From Ferrovibrio sp964218355 (GTDB lineage Bacteria > Pseudomonadota > Alphaproteobacteria > Ferrovibrionales > Ferrovibrionaceae), in contig NZ_CAXPMC010000012.1 in assembly GCF_964218355.1 (NCBI RefSeq), forward strand, positions 40,814-104,813: 64,000 nucleotides of DNA. Direction: 5' to 3'. The notes below the pieces were generated by a model, which searched no databases, was not told where the DNA came from, and worked only from the letters and a program-made list of their open reading frames with translations. Positions within the stretch are counted from its first letter, which is position 1. Every line of letters starts with the position of its first letter. The translations under genes and the position numbers were made by a program. Of the stretch, positions 54,544-62,783 are shown piece after piece.

Positions 54544-54572
54544 TATGGCCGGCGGCCGGACTGGCCCACCCG

Positions 54573-54587
54573 ATAAGCCTGACTTAT
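54573..54587. promoter_or_regulatory. LysR box ATAAG-N5-CTTAT before the LysR gene
   Basis: ATAAGCCTGACTTAT has perfect 5-bp arms and the T-N11-A form expected of LysR sites. It is 35 nt upstream of the LysR start, and the same element recurs at 55547-55563 before the operon. Confidence 0.7.
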
Positions 54588-54621
54588 AGTGCGGGCGCTT
54601 TGCCATTAGAGGATTCCGGCG

Positions 54622-55536
54622 ATGGCCGACCTGCGCAATCTCGAGACCTTTGTCTGGGTCGCCCATCTCGGCGGCTTCCGCGCCGCCGCCGAAAAGCTGA
54701 ACACCACCCAGCCGGCGGTGTCGCAGCGCATTGCCCTGCTGGAAGCCGATCTCGGTGTCAGGCTGTTCGACCGCGAACCGCGCGGCGTGGCGCTGACGCC
54801 GAAGGGCGTCGAGCTGCTGCCTTATGCCGAGCGCATGCTGCAGCTGCGCGCCGATCTGCTCCAGGCGGCGCGGGAAAAGAAATCCATGCGCGGCGTCGTG
54901 CGGCTGGGGGTGGCCGAGACCATCGTGCATACCTGGCTGGCGAAGCTGATCGAACGCATGCATACGGTCTATCCGGCGCTGACGCTGGAGATCGAGGTGG
55001 ATACCTCGCCGCTGCTGCGCGAGCGGCTGGTCTCGCACCAGCTCGATATTGCCTTCCTGCTCGGCCCGGTCAGCGAGCCGCGCATGAAGAATGTCGCCCT
55101 GTCGAGCTATCCGCTGGCCTGGGTGGCGAGCCCGGCGCTGGATCTCGGGCCCGATCCGGTGCCGCTGAGCATGCTGGCCCGCTGGCCGATCATCACCTAT
55201 CCACGAAACACGCGGCCCTATATCACGGTGCGCGAGATGATGACGCGTTCCGACTATCCGCAGCTGCGCATGTACGGCAATGCCTCGCTCAGCACCATCG
55301 TGCGGATGACCCTCGATGGCATCGGTATCAGTGCGATCCCGCCGGTGGTGATCCGGCGCGAACTGACGGAAAAACGCCTGCGTCTTGTGCGGGCTGAGCA
55401 GAATCTGCCCGATCTGAACTTCGCTGCCACCTATCCGGTCAAGCCGGACAGCTACCTGGCCGAGGCGGTGGTCGAGATCGCGCGCGATCTGGCCAATGCG
55501 GAGGCAAAACGCGGTATGCGCCTGCGCAATCGCTAG
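54622..55536 (+). CDS. LysR-family regulator of the 5-oxoproline operon
   Basis: 304 residues. HTH at the N-terminus: LETFVWVAHLGGFRAAAEKL and NTTQPAVSQRIALLEADLGV. Effector domain: RLGVAETIVHTWLAKLIERM, then LVSHQLDIAFLLG. It is transcribed in the same direction as the DUF1445-TRAP-pxp operon that follows 116 nt later. Matching ATAAG-N5-CTTAT boxes before this gene and before the operon make it the likely regulator of both. Confidence 0.92.
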   Translation: MADLRNLETFVWVAHLGGFRAAAEKLNTTQPAVSQRIALLEADLGVRLFDREPRGVALTPKGVELLPYAERMLQLRADLLQAAREKKSMRGVVRLGVAETIVHTWLAKLIERMHTVYPALTLEIEVDTSPLLRERLVSHQLDIAFLLGPVSEPRMKNVALSSYPLAWVASPALDLGPDPVPLSMLARWPIITYPRNTRPYITVREMMTRSDYPQLRMYGNASLSTIVRMTLDGIGISAIPPVVIRRELTEKRLRLVRAEQNLPDLNFAATYPVKPDSYLAEAVVEIARDLANAEAKRGMRLRNR

Positions 55537-55546
55537 GCATTCATGA

Positions 55547-55563
55547 GATAAGATTTTCTTATC
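55547..55563. promoter_or_regulatory. LysR box GATAAG-N5-CTTATC before the operon
   Basis: GATAAGATTTTCTTATC, perfect 6-bp arms, contains the same ATAAG-N5-CTTAT as the site before the LysR gene and sits 90 nt upstream of the DUF1445 gene start. Confidence 0.75.
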
Positions 55564-55587
55564 AATCGCCATCCGAACTCGCGATTG
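55563..55587. repeat. inverted repeat CAATCGC-N11-GCGATTG
   Basis: Perfect 7-bp arms, 11-nt spacer, directly abutting the LysR box. It may be part of an extended LysR activation site or another regulator's operator. Confidence 0.45.
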
Positions 55588-55652
55588 GACAGTCACGCTG
55601 CCGCCATGCTGCGATAACCCCGGTGTCACATAAGGGGATGGGGAAGCAGTTC

Positions 55653-56462
55653 ATGAATGCCGGTGCTGTACAGCAGGGGCGGATTTTTGCCAGCGGGCGC
55701 GAGGCGCGGCTGGCGGTGCGCAGCGGCGCCCATCGCGGCCCCACCGCCGGTATCGCCCCGGGCTATGTCCAGGGCAACCTTGCCATCCTGCCGAAAGCGC
55801 TGGCCGACGATTTCTTCCGCTTCTGCCAGTTCAACCCGAAACCCTGTCCGCTGCTGGCGGCCAGCGAGCCGGGCGCCCCGCGCCTGCCCGCCCTGGGCGC
55901 CGACCTCGACATCCGTACGGACCTGCCGCTCTACCGCGTCTGGAAGAACGGCGAGCCGGTTGCCGAGGTGCGCGACCTGAAAGATGTCTGGCGCGACGAT
56001 CTAGTCGCTTTCGTGATCGGCTGCTCGTTCTCTTTCGAGGAAGCGCTGGTCGAGGACGGCATCGCCCTGCGCCATATCGATGAAGGCACCAACGTGCCGA
56101 TGTACCGCACCAGCATCGAGACCGTGCCAGCCGGGCCCTTCCGCGGGCCGCTGGTGGTTTCCATGCGGCCGCTGAAGCCGGCCGACGCCATCCGCGCGGT
56201 GCAGATCACCTCGCGCTTTCCGGCCGTGCATGGCGCGCCGGTGCATATCGGCAAGCCCGGGATGATCGGTATTGCCGACATCATGCAGCCCGATTACGGC
56301 GACCCGGTCGCGGTGAAGGCCGACGAACTGCCGGTCTTCTGGGCCTGCGGCGTCACCCCGCAATCGGTGATCGCCGCGGTCAGGCCCGAATTCAGCATCA
56401 CCCACGCACCCGGCCACATGCTGGTCACCGACCTGCGCAACAGCCGGCTTGCCGTTCTGTAA
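55653..56462 (+). CDS. DUF1445/YcsI-family putative hydro-lyase (D-glutamate-cyclase-like)
   Basis: 269 residues. Conserved family stretches are GIAPGYVQGNLAILPKALA, FCQFNPKPCPLLAASEPG, FVIGCSFSFEEALVEDGI and VWACGVTPQ-like FWACGVTPQSVIAA. The ATG at 55653 has GGGGAAG 6 nt upstream; in-frame starts at 55623 and 55638 are weaker. In Bacillus the relative ycsI lies with the pxpABC homologues. The mammalian DUF1445 protein is a D-glutamate cyclase making 5-oxo-D-proline. That suggests a link to 5-oxoproline in this operon, but the reaction is not proven for bacterial members. Confidence 0.88.
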   Translation: MNAGAVQQGRIFASGREARLAVRSGAHRGPTAGIAPGYVQGNLAILPKALADDFFRFCQFNPKPCPLLAASEPGAPRLPALGADLDIRTDLPLYRVWKNGEPVAEVRDLKDVWRDDLVAFVIGCSFSFEEALVEDGIALRHIDEGTNVPMYRTSIETVPAGPFRGPLVVSMRPLKPADAIRAVQITSRFPAVHGAPVHIGKPGMIGIADIMQPDYGDPVAVKADELPVFWACGVTPQSVIAAVRPEFSITHAPGHMLVTDLRNSRLAVL

Positions 56463-56486
56463 GTCATCCAACCTGGAGGGGATATC

Positions 56487-57545
56487 ATGAAGACCATGTT
56501 CAAGAGCCTGGCCCTGGCCGGCATTCTGGCTGCCGCCGTGGCGAGCACCGCTGGAGCGCAGGATATGCCGCAGACCAAGCTGAAGGTCGTCGGCGCCTGG
56601 GGCAACCTGACCCAGTACAAGAATTTCGAGCAGCCGTTCTGGACCAAGGAAATCGAAGAGAAGTCGAAGGGCGCCGTCTCGGCCGAGATCACCCCGTTCA
56701 ACGAGATGGGCCTGAAGGGCGCCGAGATCTTCCGCCTGATGCGCCTTGGCGTCATCGATTTCGGCTCCACCGTGCTCGGCTATGTTGCTGCCGACGACGC
56801 GCGCAACGAGGCCGTCGACCTCGCCGGCCTGTCGCCCGACGTCGCCACCGCCCGCAAGGTTTCGGATGCCTACAAGCCGGTGCTGGACAAGTTCTACGGC
56901 GAGAAGTTCGGCATCAAGGTGCTTGGCATCTGGCCGTATTCGGCCCAGGTGCTGTATTGCAGCGGAGAGATCAAGGGCCTTGCCGACCTGAAGGGCAAGA
57001 AGGTGCGCACCGGCAACCGCACGCTGGCCGAATTCGTCGAGGCCTTCGGCGGCACCGGCGTGACGCTGGCCTTCAACGAGGTGGTGCCGGCCCTGCAGAA
57101 CAAGGTGGTCGACTGCGCCATCACCGGCACCCTGTCGGGCAATTCGGCCAAGTGGTACGAGGTGGCGACCCATATCTATGCCCTGCCGCTCGGCTGGAGC
57201 CATGTGATGCATGCGGTCAACATCAAGACCTGGCAGAAGCTCGACCCGAAGGTGCGCAGCTTCCTCGAGAAGGAGATTGCCGGCCTCGAGGACAGCATCT
57301 GGAAGGCGGCCGCCGAAGAAACCCAGCAGGGCTATGACTGCAATGCCGGCAAGGACAGCTGCAGCATGGGCACCAAGGCGAAGATGACCGTCGTGCCGGT
57401 CTCGGACGCTGACAAGGCGCTGCTGAAGAAGGCGCTGGCCGACACCGTGCTGCCGAAATGGGCCGCCCGCTGCCAGGGCGACTGCGTCGACACCTTCAAC
57501 GGCAGCATCGGCAAGGTGGTCGGCCTGACCGCCGCCGCCAAGTAA
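56487..57545 (+). CDS. TRAP transporter DctP-type substrate-binding protein
   Basis: 352-residue periplasmic binding protein with signal peptide (residues 1-24, SLALAGILAAAVASTAGAQ). TRAP motifs are TPFNEMGLKGAEIFRLMRLG and LADLKGKKVRTGNRTLAEFV, which includes the conserved ligand Arg, and FNEVVPALQNKVVDCAITG. GGAGGGG lies before the ATG. In this operon the likely cargo is 5-oxoproline or a related acid. Confidence 0.93.
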   Translation: MKTMFKSLALAGILAAAVASTAGAQDMPQTKLKVVGAWGNLTQYKNFEQPFWTKEIEEKSKGAVSAEITPFNEMGLKGAEIFRLMRLGVIDFGSTVLGYVAADDARNEAVDLAGLSPDVATARKVSDAYKPVLDKFYGEKFGIKVLGIWPYSAQVLYCSGEIKGLADLKGKKVRTGNRTLAEFVEAFGGTGVTLAFNEVVPALQNKVVDCAITGTLSGNSAKWYEVATHIYALPLGWSHVMHAVNIKTWQKLDPKVRSFLEKEIAGLEDSIWKAAAEETQQGYDCNAGKDSCSMGTKAKMTVVPVSDADKALLKKALADTVLPKWAARCQGDCVDTFNGSIGKVVGLTAAAK

Positions 57546-57559
57546 GCTGCCTGTTCCCA

Positions 57560-57591
57560 GGCGGGGCCCGGATTCTCTTGCGGGCCCCGCC
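57560..57591 (+). terminator. strong hairpin between DctP and DctQ genes
   Basis: Perfect 11-bp stem GGCGGGGCCCG / CGGGCCCCGCC with a 10-nt loop, followed by a C-run then TTT. Probably a partial terminator or mRNA-stabilising hairpin that raises binding-protein level over the permeases. Confidence 0.6.
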
Positions 57592-57617
57592 CCCCCCTTT
57601 CTGCTAGGCTGCGCTGC

Positions 57618-58214
57618 ATGCTCCTGCTCGACCGCTGGCTCGGCCTTGCCGACCGTTTCTCCCGCTGGGCCGTCTGGTTCGGCGGCGGCCTGATTCTCGC
57701 CTCCGCCTTCCTGGTCGCCGTCGACGTGCTGCTGCGCAAGCTGTTCCTGGTCACCGTGGGCGGTTCCGACGAATTGTCGGGTTATGCCTTCGCCATCGGA
57801 ACCACCTGGGCACTCGGCTTCACCCTGCTGCGCCGTGCCAATGTCCGGGTCGACGCACTCTACAGCCGGCTGCCGGCGGCGCTCTGCGCCATCCTCGACA
57901 TCGCCGCCCTGCTGGCGCTGGGCCTGTTCGTCGGCCTGCTGACCTGGCAGGCCTGGGCGGTGCTCGACACCTCGCTGGCCTTCAATGCGAAGGCGACCAC
58001 GCCGCTGGCCACGCCGCTGTGGATGCCGCAGCTGCTGTGGCTGGCCGGCCTTGCGCTGTTCATCTTCACCCTCGTGCCGCTGCTGCTGCGCGCGCTGCTG
58101 GCTTTGCTGACCGGTGACCTGCCGGCCGTGCGCCGTCTGGCCGGCGCACGCACCATCGAGGAAGATGCCGCCGACGAGGCCGCCCATACCGCCAGCCTCA
58201 AGCCTCGGGCCTGA
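57618..58214 (+). CDS. TRAP transporter small permease, DctQ type
   Basis: 198-residue membrane protein with four hydrophobic helices. FGGGLILASAFLVAVDVLLR and LSGYAFAIGTTWALGFTLLR fit the DctQ family, which normally has WE..RY-like motifs at these places. It lies between DctP- and DctM-type genes, 3 nt before DctM. The tail after residue 175 is acidic and extends beyond the usual length. Confidence 0.87.
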   Translation: MLLLDRWLGLADRFSRWAVWFGGGLILASAFLVAVDVLLRKLFLVTVGGSDELSGYAFAIGTTWALGFTLLRRANVRVDALYSRLPAALCAILDIAALLALGLFVGLLTWQAWAVLDTSLAFNAKATTPLATPLWMPQLLWLAGLALFIFTLVPLLLRALLALLTGDLPAVRRLAGARTIEEDAADEAAHTASLKPRA

Positions 58215-58217
58215 TCC

Positions 58218-59501
58218 ATGCTGCTGACCTCGCTCATCCTGCTGCTCGCGCTGCTCGCTGCCGCCCTGCCGGTGGCCGCCGCCCTCGGCACGCTCGGGCT
58301 GCTGCTCGACCAGATCTATTCCTCCATGCCGCTGACCCTGGCGCTGGGCGAAGTCGCCTGGTCGTCGTCAAAGGACTTCCTGCTGGTCTCGATCCCGATG
58401 TTTGTGCTGCTGGGAGAAATCCTGCTGCGCGCCGGGGTGGCCGAACGGATGTATGATGCGATGGTGAAGTGGCTGTCCTGGATGCCGGGAGGCCTGATGC
58501 ATTCCAATATCGGCGCCTGCGCCATCTTCGCCGCCACCTCCGGTTCGTCGGTGGCGACCGCGGCCACGGTGGGCACCGTCGCCCTGCCGCTGGTCGAGAA
58601 ACACGGCTACAGCGAGCGGCTGTTCCTCGGCACGCTGGCGGCAGGCGGCACGTTGGGCATCCTGATTCCGCCGTCCATCAACATCATCATCTATGCGGTG
58701 CTGACCGACACCTCCATTCCGCGCCTCTATCTGGCCGGCATCATTCCCGGCCTGGGCATGGCCCTGCTGTTCATCCTGATGGTTGCCGCTTTCTGCATGG
58801 CCAAACCGGCCCTCGGCGGCAAGCCGATGAGCGCCACCTGGGCCGAACGTATCCGCAGCCTGGTGCATCTGGTGCCACCGCTGGGCATTTTTCTCGTGGT
58901 GGTCGGCTCGATCTATGCCGGCCTTGCCACGCCGACCGAGGCGGCCTCGCTCGGCGTCGTCGCGGCTCTGGGGCTGGCCTGGGCCTTCGGCAAGCTCAGC
59001 TTCGCCATGATGAAGGAGGTGCTGGAAAACACCATGCGCACCACCGCCATGGTGATGCTGATCATCATTGCCGCCTATTTCCTGAACTTCGTGATCTCGG
59101 CCATCGGTCTGACCACCATGCTGACCGATTACATCGCCGGGCTCGGCCTGTCGAAATTCGAGATGCTGGTTGCGGTCGTCATCTTCTACCTGCTGCTCGG
59201 CTGCTTCATGGAAACGCTGTCGATGATGATCACGACGATTCCGATCGTCGCGCCGGTGATGTTCGGCCTGGGTTTCGATCCGGTCTGGTTCGGCGTCGTG
59301 CTGGTGATCCTGATCGAGATGGCGCTGATCACGCCGCCGGTCGGCCTCAACCTGTTCGTCGTGCAGTCGCTGCGCAGCAGGGGTTCGCTGAATGACGTGA
59401 TCGCCGGTTCGGTGCCTTTCGTCGGCGTGATGATCGTCATGATCCTGCTGCTGGGCCTTTTCCCGGCCATCGCCCTGTGGCTGCCGGGTCTGTTCGGCTG
59501 A
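58218..59501 (+). CDS. TRAP transporter large permease, DctM type
   Basis: 427-residue protein with about twelve hydrophobic helices. Typical DctM stretches are IPMFVLLGEILLRAGVAERM, GASGSSVATAATVG-like ATSGSSVATAATVGTVALP, GTLGILIPPSINIIIYAVLT and GCFMETLSMMITTIPIVAP. Forms the transport unit with the preceding DctQ and DctP proteins. Confidence 0.95.
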   Translation: MLLTSLILLLALLAAALPVAAALGTLGLLLDQIYSSMPLTLALGEVAWSSSKDFLLVSIPMFVLLGEILLRAGVAERMYDAMVKWLSWMPGGLMHSNIGACAIFAATSGSSVATAATVGTVALPLVEKHGYSERLFLGTLAAGGTLGILIPPSINIIIYAVLTDTSIPRLYLAGIIPGLGMALLFILMVAAFCMAKPALGGKPMSATWAERIRSLVHLVPPLGIFLVVVGSIYAGLATPTEAASLGVVAALGLAWAFGKLSFAMMKEVLENTMRTTAMVMLIIIAAYFLNFVISAIGLTTMLTDYIAGLGLSKFEMLVAVVIFYLLLGCFMETLSMMITTIPIVAPVMFGLGFDPVWFGVVLVILIEMALITPPVGLNLFVVQSLRSRGSLNDVIAGSVPFVGVMIVMILLLGLFPAIALWLPGLFG

Positions 59502-59520
59502 TTTTTCCGCGAGGTTTCCC

Positions 59521-60201
59521 GTGCTGACTTTCGACCGCCTCTGGGCCGACCGCCGCGACCGCGTCGCCGTACAGATCGACACCCTGATCGTTGCCGGCTG
59601 GGCCGGCCGCGATGCCGCCGCCATCGAGCATCATATCGAGGAGCTGGCCGCCATCGGCGTGCCGCGGCCCTCCGCCGTGCCGCTGTTCTACCGCATCGGT
59701 GCCGGCCAGCTGAGCCAGACCGCGCATCTGCAGGTGCTGGGCCCCGACAGCTCCGGCGAAGTCGAGCCGGTTGTGGTCTCGCTGGCCGACGGCCTGTGGA
59801 TCACGCTGGGTTCCGACCATACCGACCGCAAGGCCGAGGCCGCCGGTGTCGCCCTGTCCAAGCAGCTCTGTGCCAAGGTGGTGGGCACCGAATTGTGGCG
59901 CTATGACGAAGTGGCGCCGCACTGGGACAGCCTGGTCCTGCGCGCCTGGACCACCATCGACGGCAGCCGCGTGCTGTACCAGGAAGGCGCCGTCTCCGCC
60001 CTGCGCAGCCCGGCCGACCTGATGCAGCGCTACAGCAATGCGCCCTCTCTGCCCGCCGGTAGCCTGATGTTCGGCGGCACGCTGGGCGCCATCGGCGGCG
60101 TGCGGCCCGGCAGCCGCTTCGAGATGGAGCTGGAAGACCCGGTGCTGGGCCGGAAAATGGGCCATGCCTATGATATCGAGGTTCTGCCGGTTGTGGCCTG
60201 A
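59521..60201 (+). CDS. DUF2848-family protein (FAH-superfamily-like)
   Basis: 226 residues from a GTG start with GAGG upstream. Recognised by the family motif WITLGSDHTDRKAE, with FGGTLGAIGGVRPGSRFEME and the C-terminal MGHAYDIEVLP. The fold is believed to relate to fumarylacetoacetate hydrolases, which act on C-C bonds of keto acids with a metal. No reaction is assigned. It lies between the TRAP transporter and pxpB, so a step in 5-oxoproline or related acid use is inferred. Confidence 0.82.
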   Translation: MLTFDRLWADRRDRVAVQIDTLIVAGWAGRDAAAIEHHIEELAAIGVPRPSAVPLFYRIGAGQLSQTAHLQVLGPDSSGEVEPVVVSLADGLWITLGSDHTDRKAEAAGVALSKQLCAKVVGTELWRYDEVAPHWDSLVLRAWTTIDGSRVLYQEGAVSALRSPADLMQRYSNAPSLPAGSLMFGGTLGAIGGVRPGSRFEMELEDPVLGRKMGHAYDIEVLPVVA

Positions 60202-60226
60202 CCTGCTTCGCGGCTATTGATCGGGC

Positions 60227-60955
60227 ATGGGCAGCTACCCGCAGATCCGTGATTTCGGCGATACCGGCTTCAGCGTCGAGTTCGGCGAGGGGATCGACCG
60301 TGCCGTGAATGCCATGGTGATGGCCCTGCATGCGGCGCTGGGCGAGGCGGCCCTGCCCGGCGTGATCGAGACCATCCCGTCCTTCCGTGCGCTGCTGGTG
60401 CAGTATGATCCGCTGGTCACGGCCCGCGTCGACCTGGAAGCAAAGGTCCGCGCCATGCTGCCGGACCTGACCGCGGCCGAGCATGTCGGCCGGCTGTGGC
60501 GCCTGCCGGTCTGCTACGCGCCCGATCTTGCCCCTGACCTGAACGACGTGGCCGAGCGCTGCAAGCTTGCACCCGAAGACGTTGCGGCCCGCCATGCCGC
60601 CGGGCGGTTCTTCGTCTACATGCTCGGCTTCATGCCGGGTCTCGCCTATATGGGCGGGCTGGAGGCGGCTTTGCAGCTGCCGCGCCGCAAGGAACCGCGG
60701 CTGAAGGTGCCGCCGGGCTCGGTCGCCATCGCCGAATCGATGACCACCATCTATCCGTGGGAAAGCCCCGGCGGCTGGCACCTGATCGGCCGCACGCCGC
60801 TCAGGCTGTTCGACGCGGGGCGGGCCGAGCCGACCCTGCTGGCGCCGGGCGACGAGGTGACCTGCCGGGCGATCACGGCTGCCGAATACGAGGCCATGCT
60901 GGCCGAGGTCGAGGCCGGGCGCTTCGACTATGCCGCCCTGCAGGTGACAGCATGA
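60227..60955 (+). CDS. pxpB: 5-oxoprolinase subunit B
   Basis: 242-residue KipI/allophanate-hydrolase-subunit-1 family protein that forms the ATP-dependent 5-oxoprolinase with PxpC and PxpA. GFMPGLAYMGGL begins at residue 134, followed by ESPGGWHLIGRTPLRLFD, the family hallmarks. Its stop overlaps the pxpC start (ATGA). The former name relates to the Bacillus kinase inhibitor KipI. Confidence 0.93.
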   Translation: MGSYPQIRDFGDTGFSVEFGEGIDRAVNAMVMALHAALGEAALPGVIETIPSFRALLVQYDPLVTARVDLEAKVRAMLPDLTAAEHVGRLWRLPVCYAPDLAPDLNDVAERCKLAPEDVAARHAAGRFFVYMLGFMPGLAYMGGLEAALQLPRRKEPRLKVPPGSVAIAESMTTIYPWESPGGWHLIGRTPLRLFDAGRAEPTLLAPGDEVTCRAITAAEYEAMLAEVEAGRFDYAALQVTA

Positions 60956-62001
60956 CCGGCTTTCTCGATATCGTTGCGCCGGGGCTGATGACCTCACTGC
61001 AGGATCTCGGCCGCTGGGGCCACCAGGCCGGCGGCATGCCGGTGGCCGGCGCCATGGACCCGGTGGCCCTGCGGCTGGCCAATGCGCTGGCGGGCAATCC
61101 GGAAAACACCGGCGCGCTGGAGATCGGCTATCTCGGCCCCAGCCTGGCCGTGCGGGCCGACAGTATCCGCATCGCCCTGGCCGGTGCCGCAAAACTGACC
61201 CTGCAGCCGGCCGATGGCGGCGAGGCGCGGATGCTCAGGCCATGGCGCAGCCACCGGCTGAAACGCGGCGACCGTCTGGCGGTCGCCGCGGTGGAAGAGG
61301 GTGCCGTTGCCTATCTTGCCGTGCAGGGCGGCTTCGCGATCACGCCGTTCCTTGGCAGCCTGTCGACCTACATGCGGGCCGGGCTTGGCGGCTTCGAGGG
61401 CCGGGCCCTGAAGGCCGGCGACGGCCTGCCGCTGGTGCTGGCCGCCGCGCCAGAAGCCGACGAGCAGGAACTGGCGGAGCGTTTCGATTACGGCAGCGGG
61501 CCGGTGCGGGTGGTGCCCGGGCCGCAGCAGGACCGCTTCACGGCTGCCGGTATGTCCACCTTCCTGTCGGCCACCTACACGGTGACCAAGGAAGCCGACC
61601 GCATGGGCCTGCGGCTCGACGGCCCGGCGGTCGAGCATACCAGGGGCGCCGACATCGCTTCGGAAGGACTGGTCACCGGCTCGATCCAGATTCCCGGCAA
61701 CGGCCGGCCGATCATCCTGATGGCCGACCGGCAGACCACCGGCGGCTATACCAAGATCGCCACGGTGATTTCCGCCGATCTGCCGCGGGTCGGCCGCATG
61801 AAGCCGGGCGATGTCCTCAGCTTTGCCGCCATCCCGGTGGCCGAGGCGGAAGCCGTCCGGCGCGAGCAGGAGGTCCGCATCCGCGCCCTGGTCGCCGCCA
61901 TCCGGGCGGCGGAACCGGATATGCGCCTCGATCTCGGCGCCCTATATAATACGAACCTGATCAGCGGCATGGTGGATGCCGTCAGCGGAGAAGGCCGATG
62001 A
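60952..62001 (+). CDS. pxpC: 5-oxoprolinase subunit C
   Basis: 349-residue KipA/biotin-dependent-carboxylase-like family protein. N-terminus DIVAPGLMTSLQDLGRWGHQ and GGMPVAGAMDPVALRLANAL; later RVVPGPQQDRF and ADRMGLRLDGP, then SIQIPGNGRPIILMADRQTT. Translation is coupled to pxpB and pxpA (4-nt overlaps both sides). The start is at 60952; an open frame reaches 60757 but lies inside pxpB. Confidence 0.94.
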   Translation: MTGFLDIVAPGLMTSLQDLGRWGHQAGGMPVAGAMDPVALRLANALAGNPENTGALEIGYLGPSLAVRADSIRIALAGAAKLTLQPADGGEARMLRPWRSHRLKRGDRLAVAAVEEGAVAYLAVQGGFAITPFLGSLSTYMRAGLGGFEGRALKAGDGLPLVLAAAPEADEQELAERFDYGSGPVRVVPGPQQDRFTAAGMSTFLSATYTVTKEADRMGLRLDGPAVEHTRGADIASEGLVTGSIQIPGNGRPIILMADRQTTGGYTKIATVISADLPRVGRMKPGDVLSFAAIPVAEAEAVRREQEVRIRALVAAIRAAEPDMRLDLGALYNTNLISGMVDAVSGEGR

Positions 62002-62774
62002 GCAACCTCAAGGTCAACCTGAACAGCGATCTGGGCGAAAGCTTCGGTGCCTGGGAGATGGGCGACGATGCGGCGATGCTGGCGGTGGTGAAATCCGCCA
62101 ATGTCGCCTGCGGCTTACATGCCGGCGACTGGACGGTGATGCAGCAGACCGTCGACGAGGCCGTGAAGAACGGCGTGTCCATCGGCGCGCATCCATCCTA
62201 TCCAGACCTGCAGGGTTTTGGCCGCCGGCCGATGACCATGAGCAACCGCGAGGTCGAATCGCTGATCGCCTACCAGGTCGGCGCGCTGATCGGCGTGGCG
62301 GCCACCCGCGGCGGCAGGGTCACCCATGTGAAACCCCATGGCGCGATCAACAACAAGGCGGCGGTGGATGCCGATCTGGCCGCCGCCATCGCGCGCGGCA
62401 TCGCTGGGGTGTCGCGCGACCTGATCTTCCTTGCGCCGGCCGGCTCGGCCATGGTCGATGCCGGTCGCAAGGCCAACCTGCCGGTGGCCCAGGAAGTGTT
62501 TGCCGACCGCAATTACGACGACGACGGCAACCTGGTGCCGCGCGGCCGCCCCGATGCCATGGTGCATGACAACGAGGCGGCGCTCGGCAATGTCCTGCGC
62601 ATGGTGCAGGAAAAGGCGATCGTCTCGGTGTCGGGCAAGCGCATTCCCTGCGCGGTCGATTCGATCTGCGTGCATGGCGACAGCGCCGGTGCCGTTGCCA
62701 TGGCCCGCCATGTCCGTGCCGGCCTCGAGGCGGCCGGGGTGAAGATCGTCACCCTGCCGGAAATGCTGGGCTAG
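61998..62774 (+). CDS. pxpA: 5-oxoprolinase subunit A (LamB/YcsF family)
   Basis: 258 residues. Motifs are LNSDLGESFGAWEMGDD, SANVACGLHAGDWTVM, SIGAHPSYPDLQGFGRR and HVKPHGAINNKAAVD, the conserved metal-type His/Asp residues of PxpA. Hydrolyses 5-oxoproline to glutamate with PxpB and PxpC. Last gene of the operon; the next gene is convergent 9 nt away. Confidence 0.95.
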   Translation: MSNLKVNLNSDLGESFGAWEMGDDAAMLAVVKSANVACGLHAGDWTVMQQTVDEAVKNGVSIGAHPSYPDLQGFGRRPMTMSNREVESLIAYQVGALIGVAATRGGRVTHVKPHGAINNKAAVDADLAAAIARGIAGVSRDLIFLAPAGSAMVDAGRKANLPVAQEVFADRNYDDDGNLVPRGRPDAMVHDNEAALGNVLRMVQEKAIVSVSGKRIPCAVDSICVHGDSAGAVAMARHVRAGLEAAGVKIVTLPEMLG

Positions 62775-62783
62775 CGGCACCAG

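Noticed and set aside
55623..55652. Earlier starts of the DUF1445 gene
   Set aside because: The purine-rich ribosome-binding site fits the ATG at 55653; earlier Mets lack one at proper spacing.
61940..61955. TATAAT-like stretch near the 3' end of pxpC
   Set aside because: It is inside conserved coding sequence, with no matching -35 box, and pxpA is already translationally coupled to pxpC.
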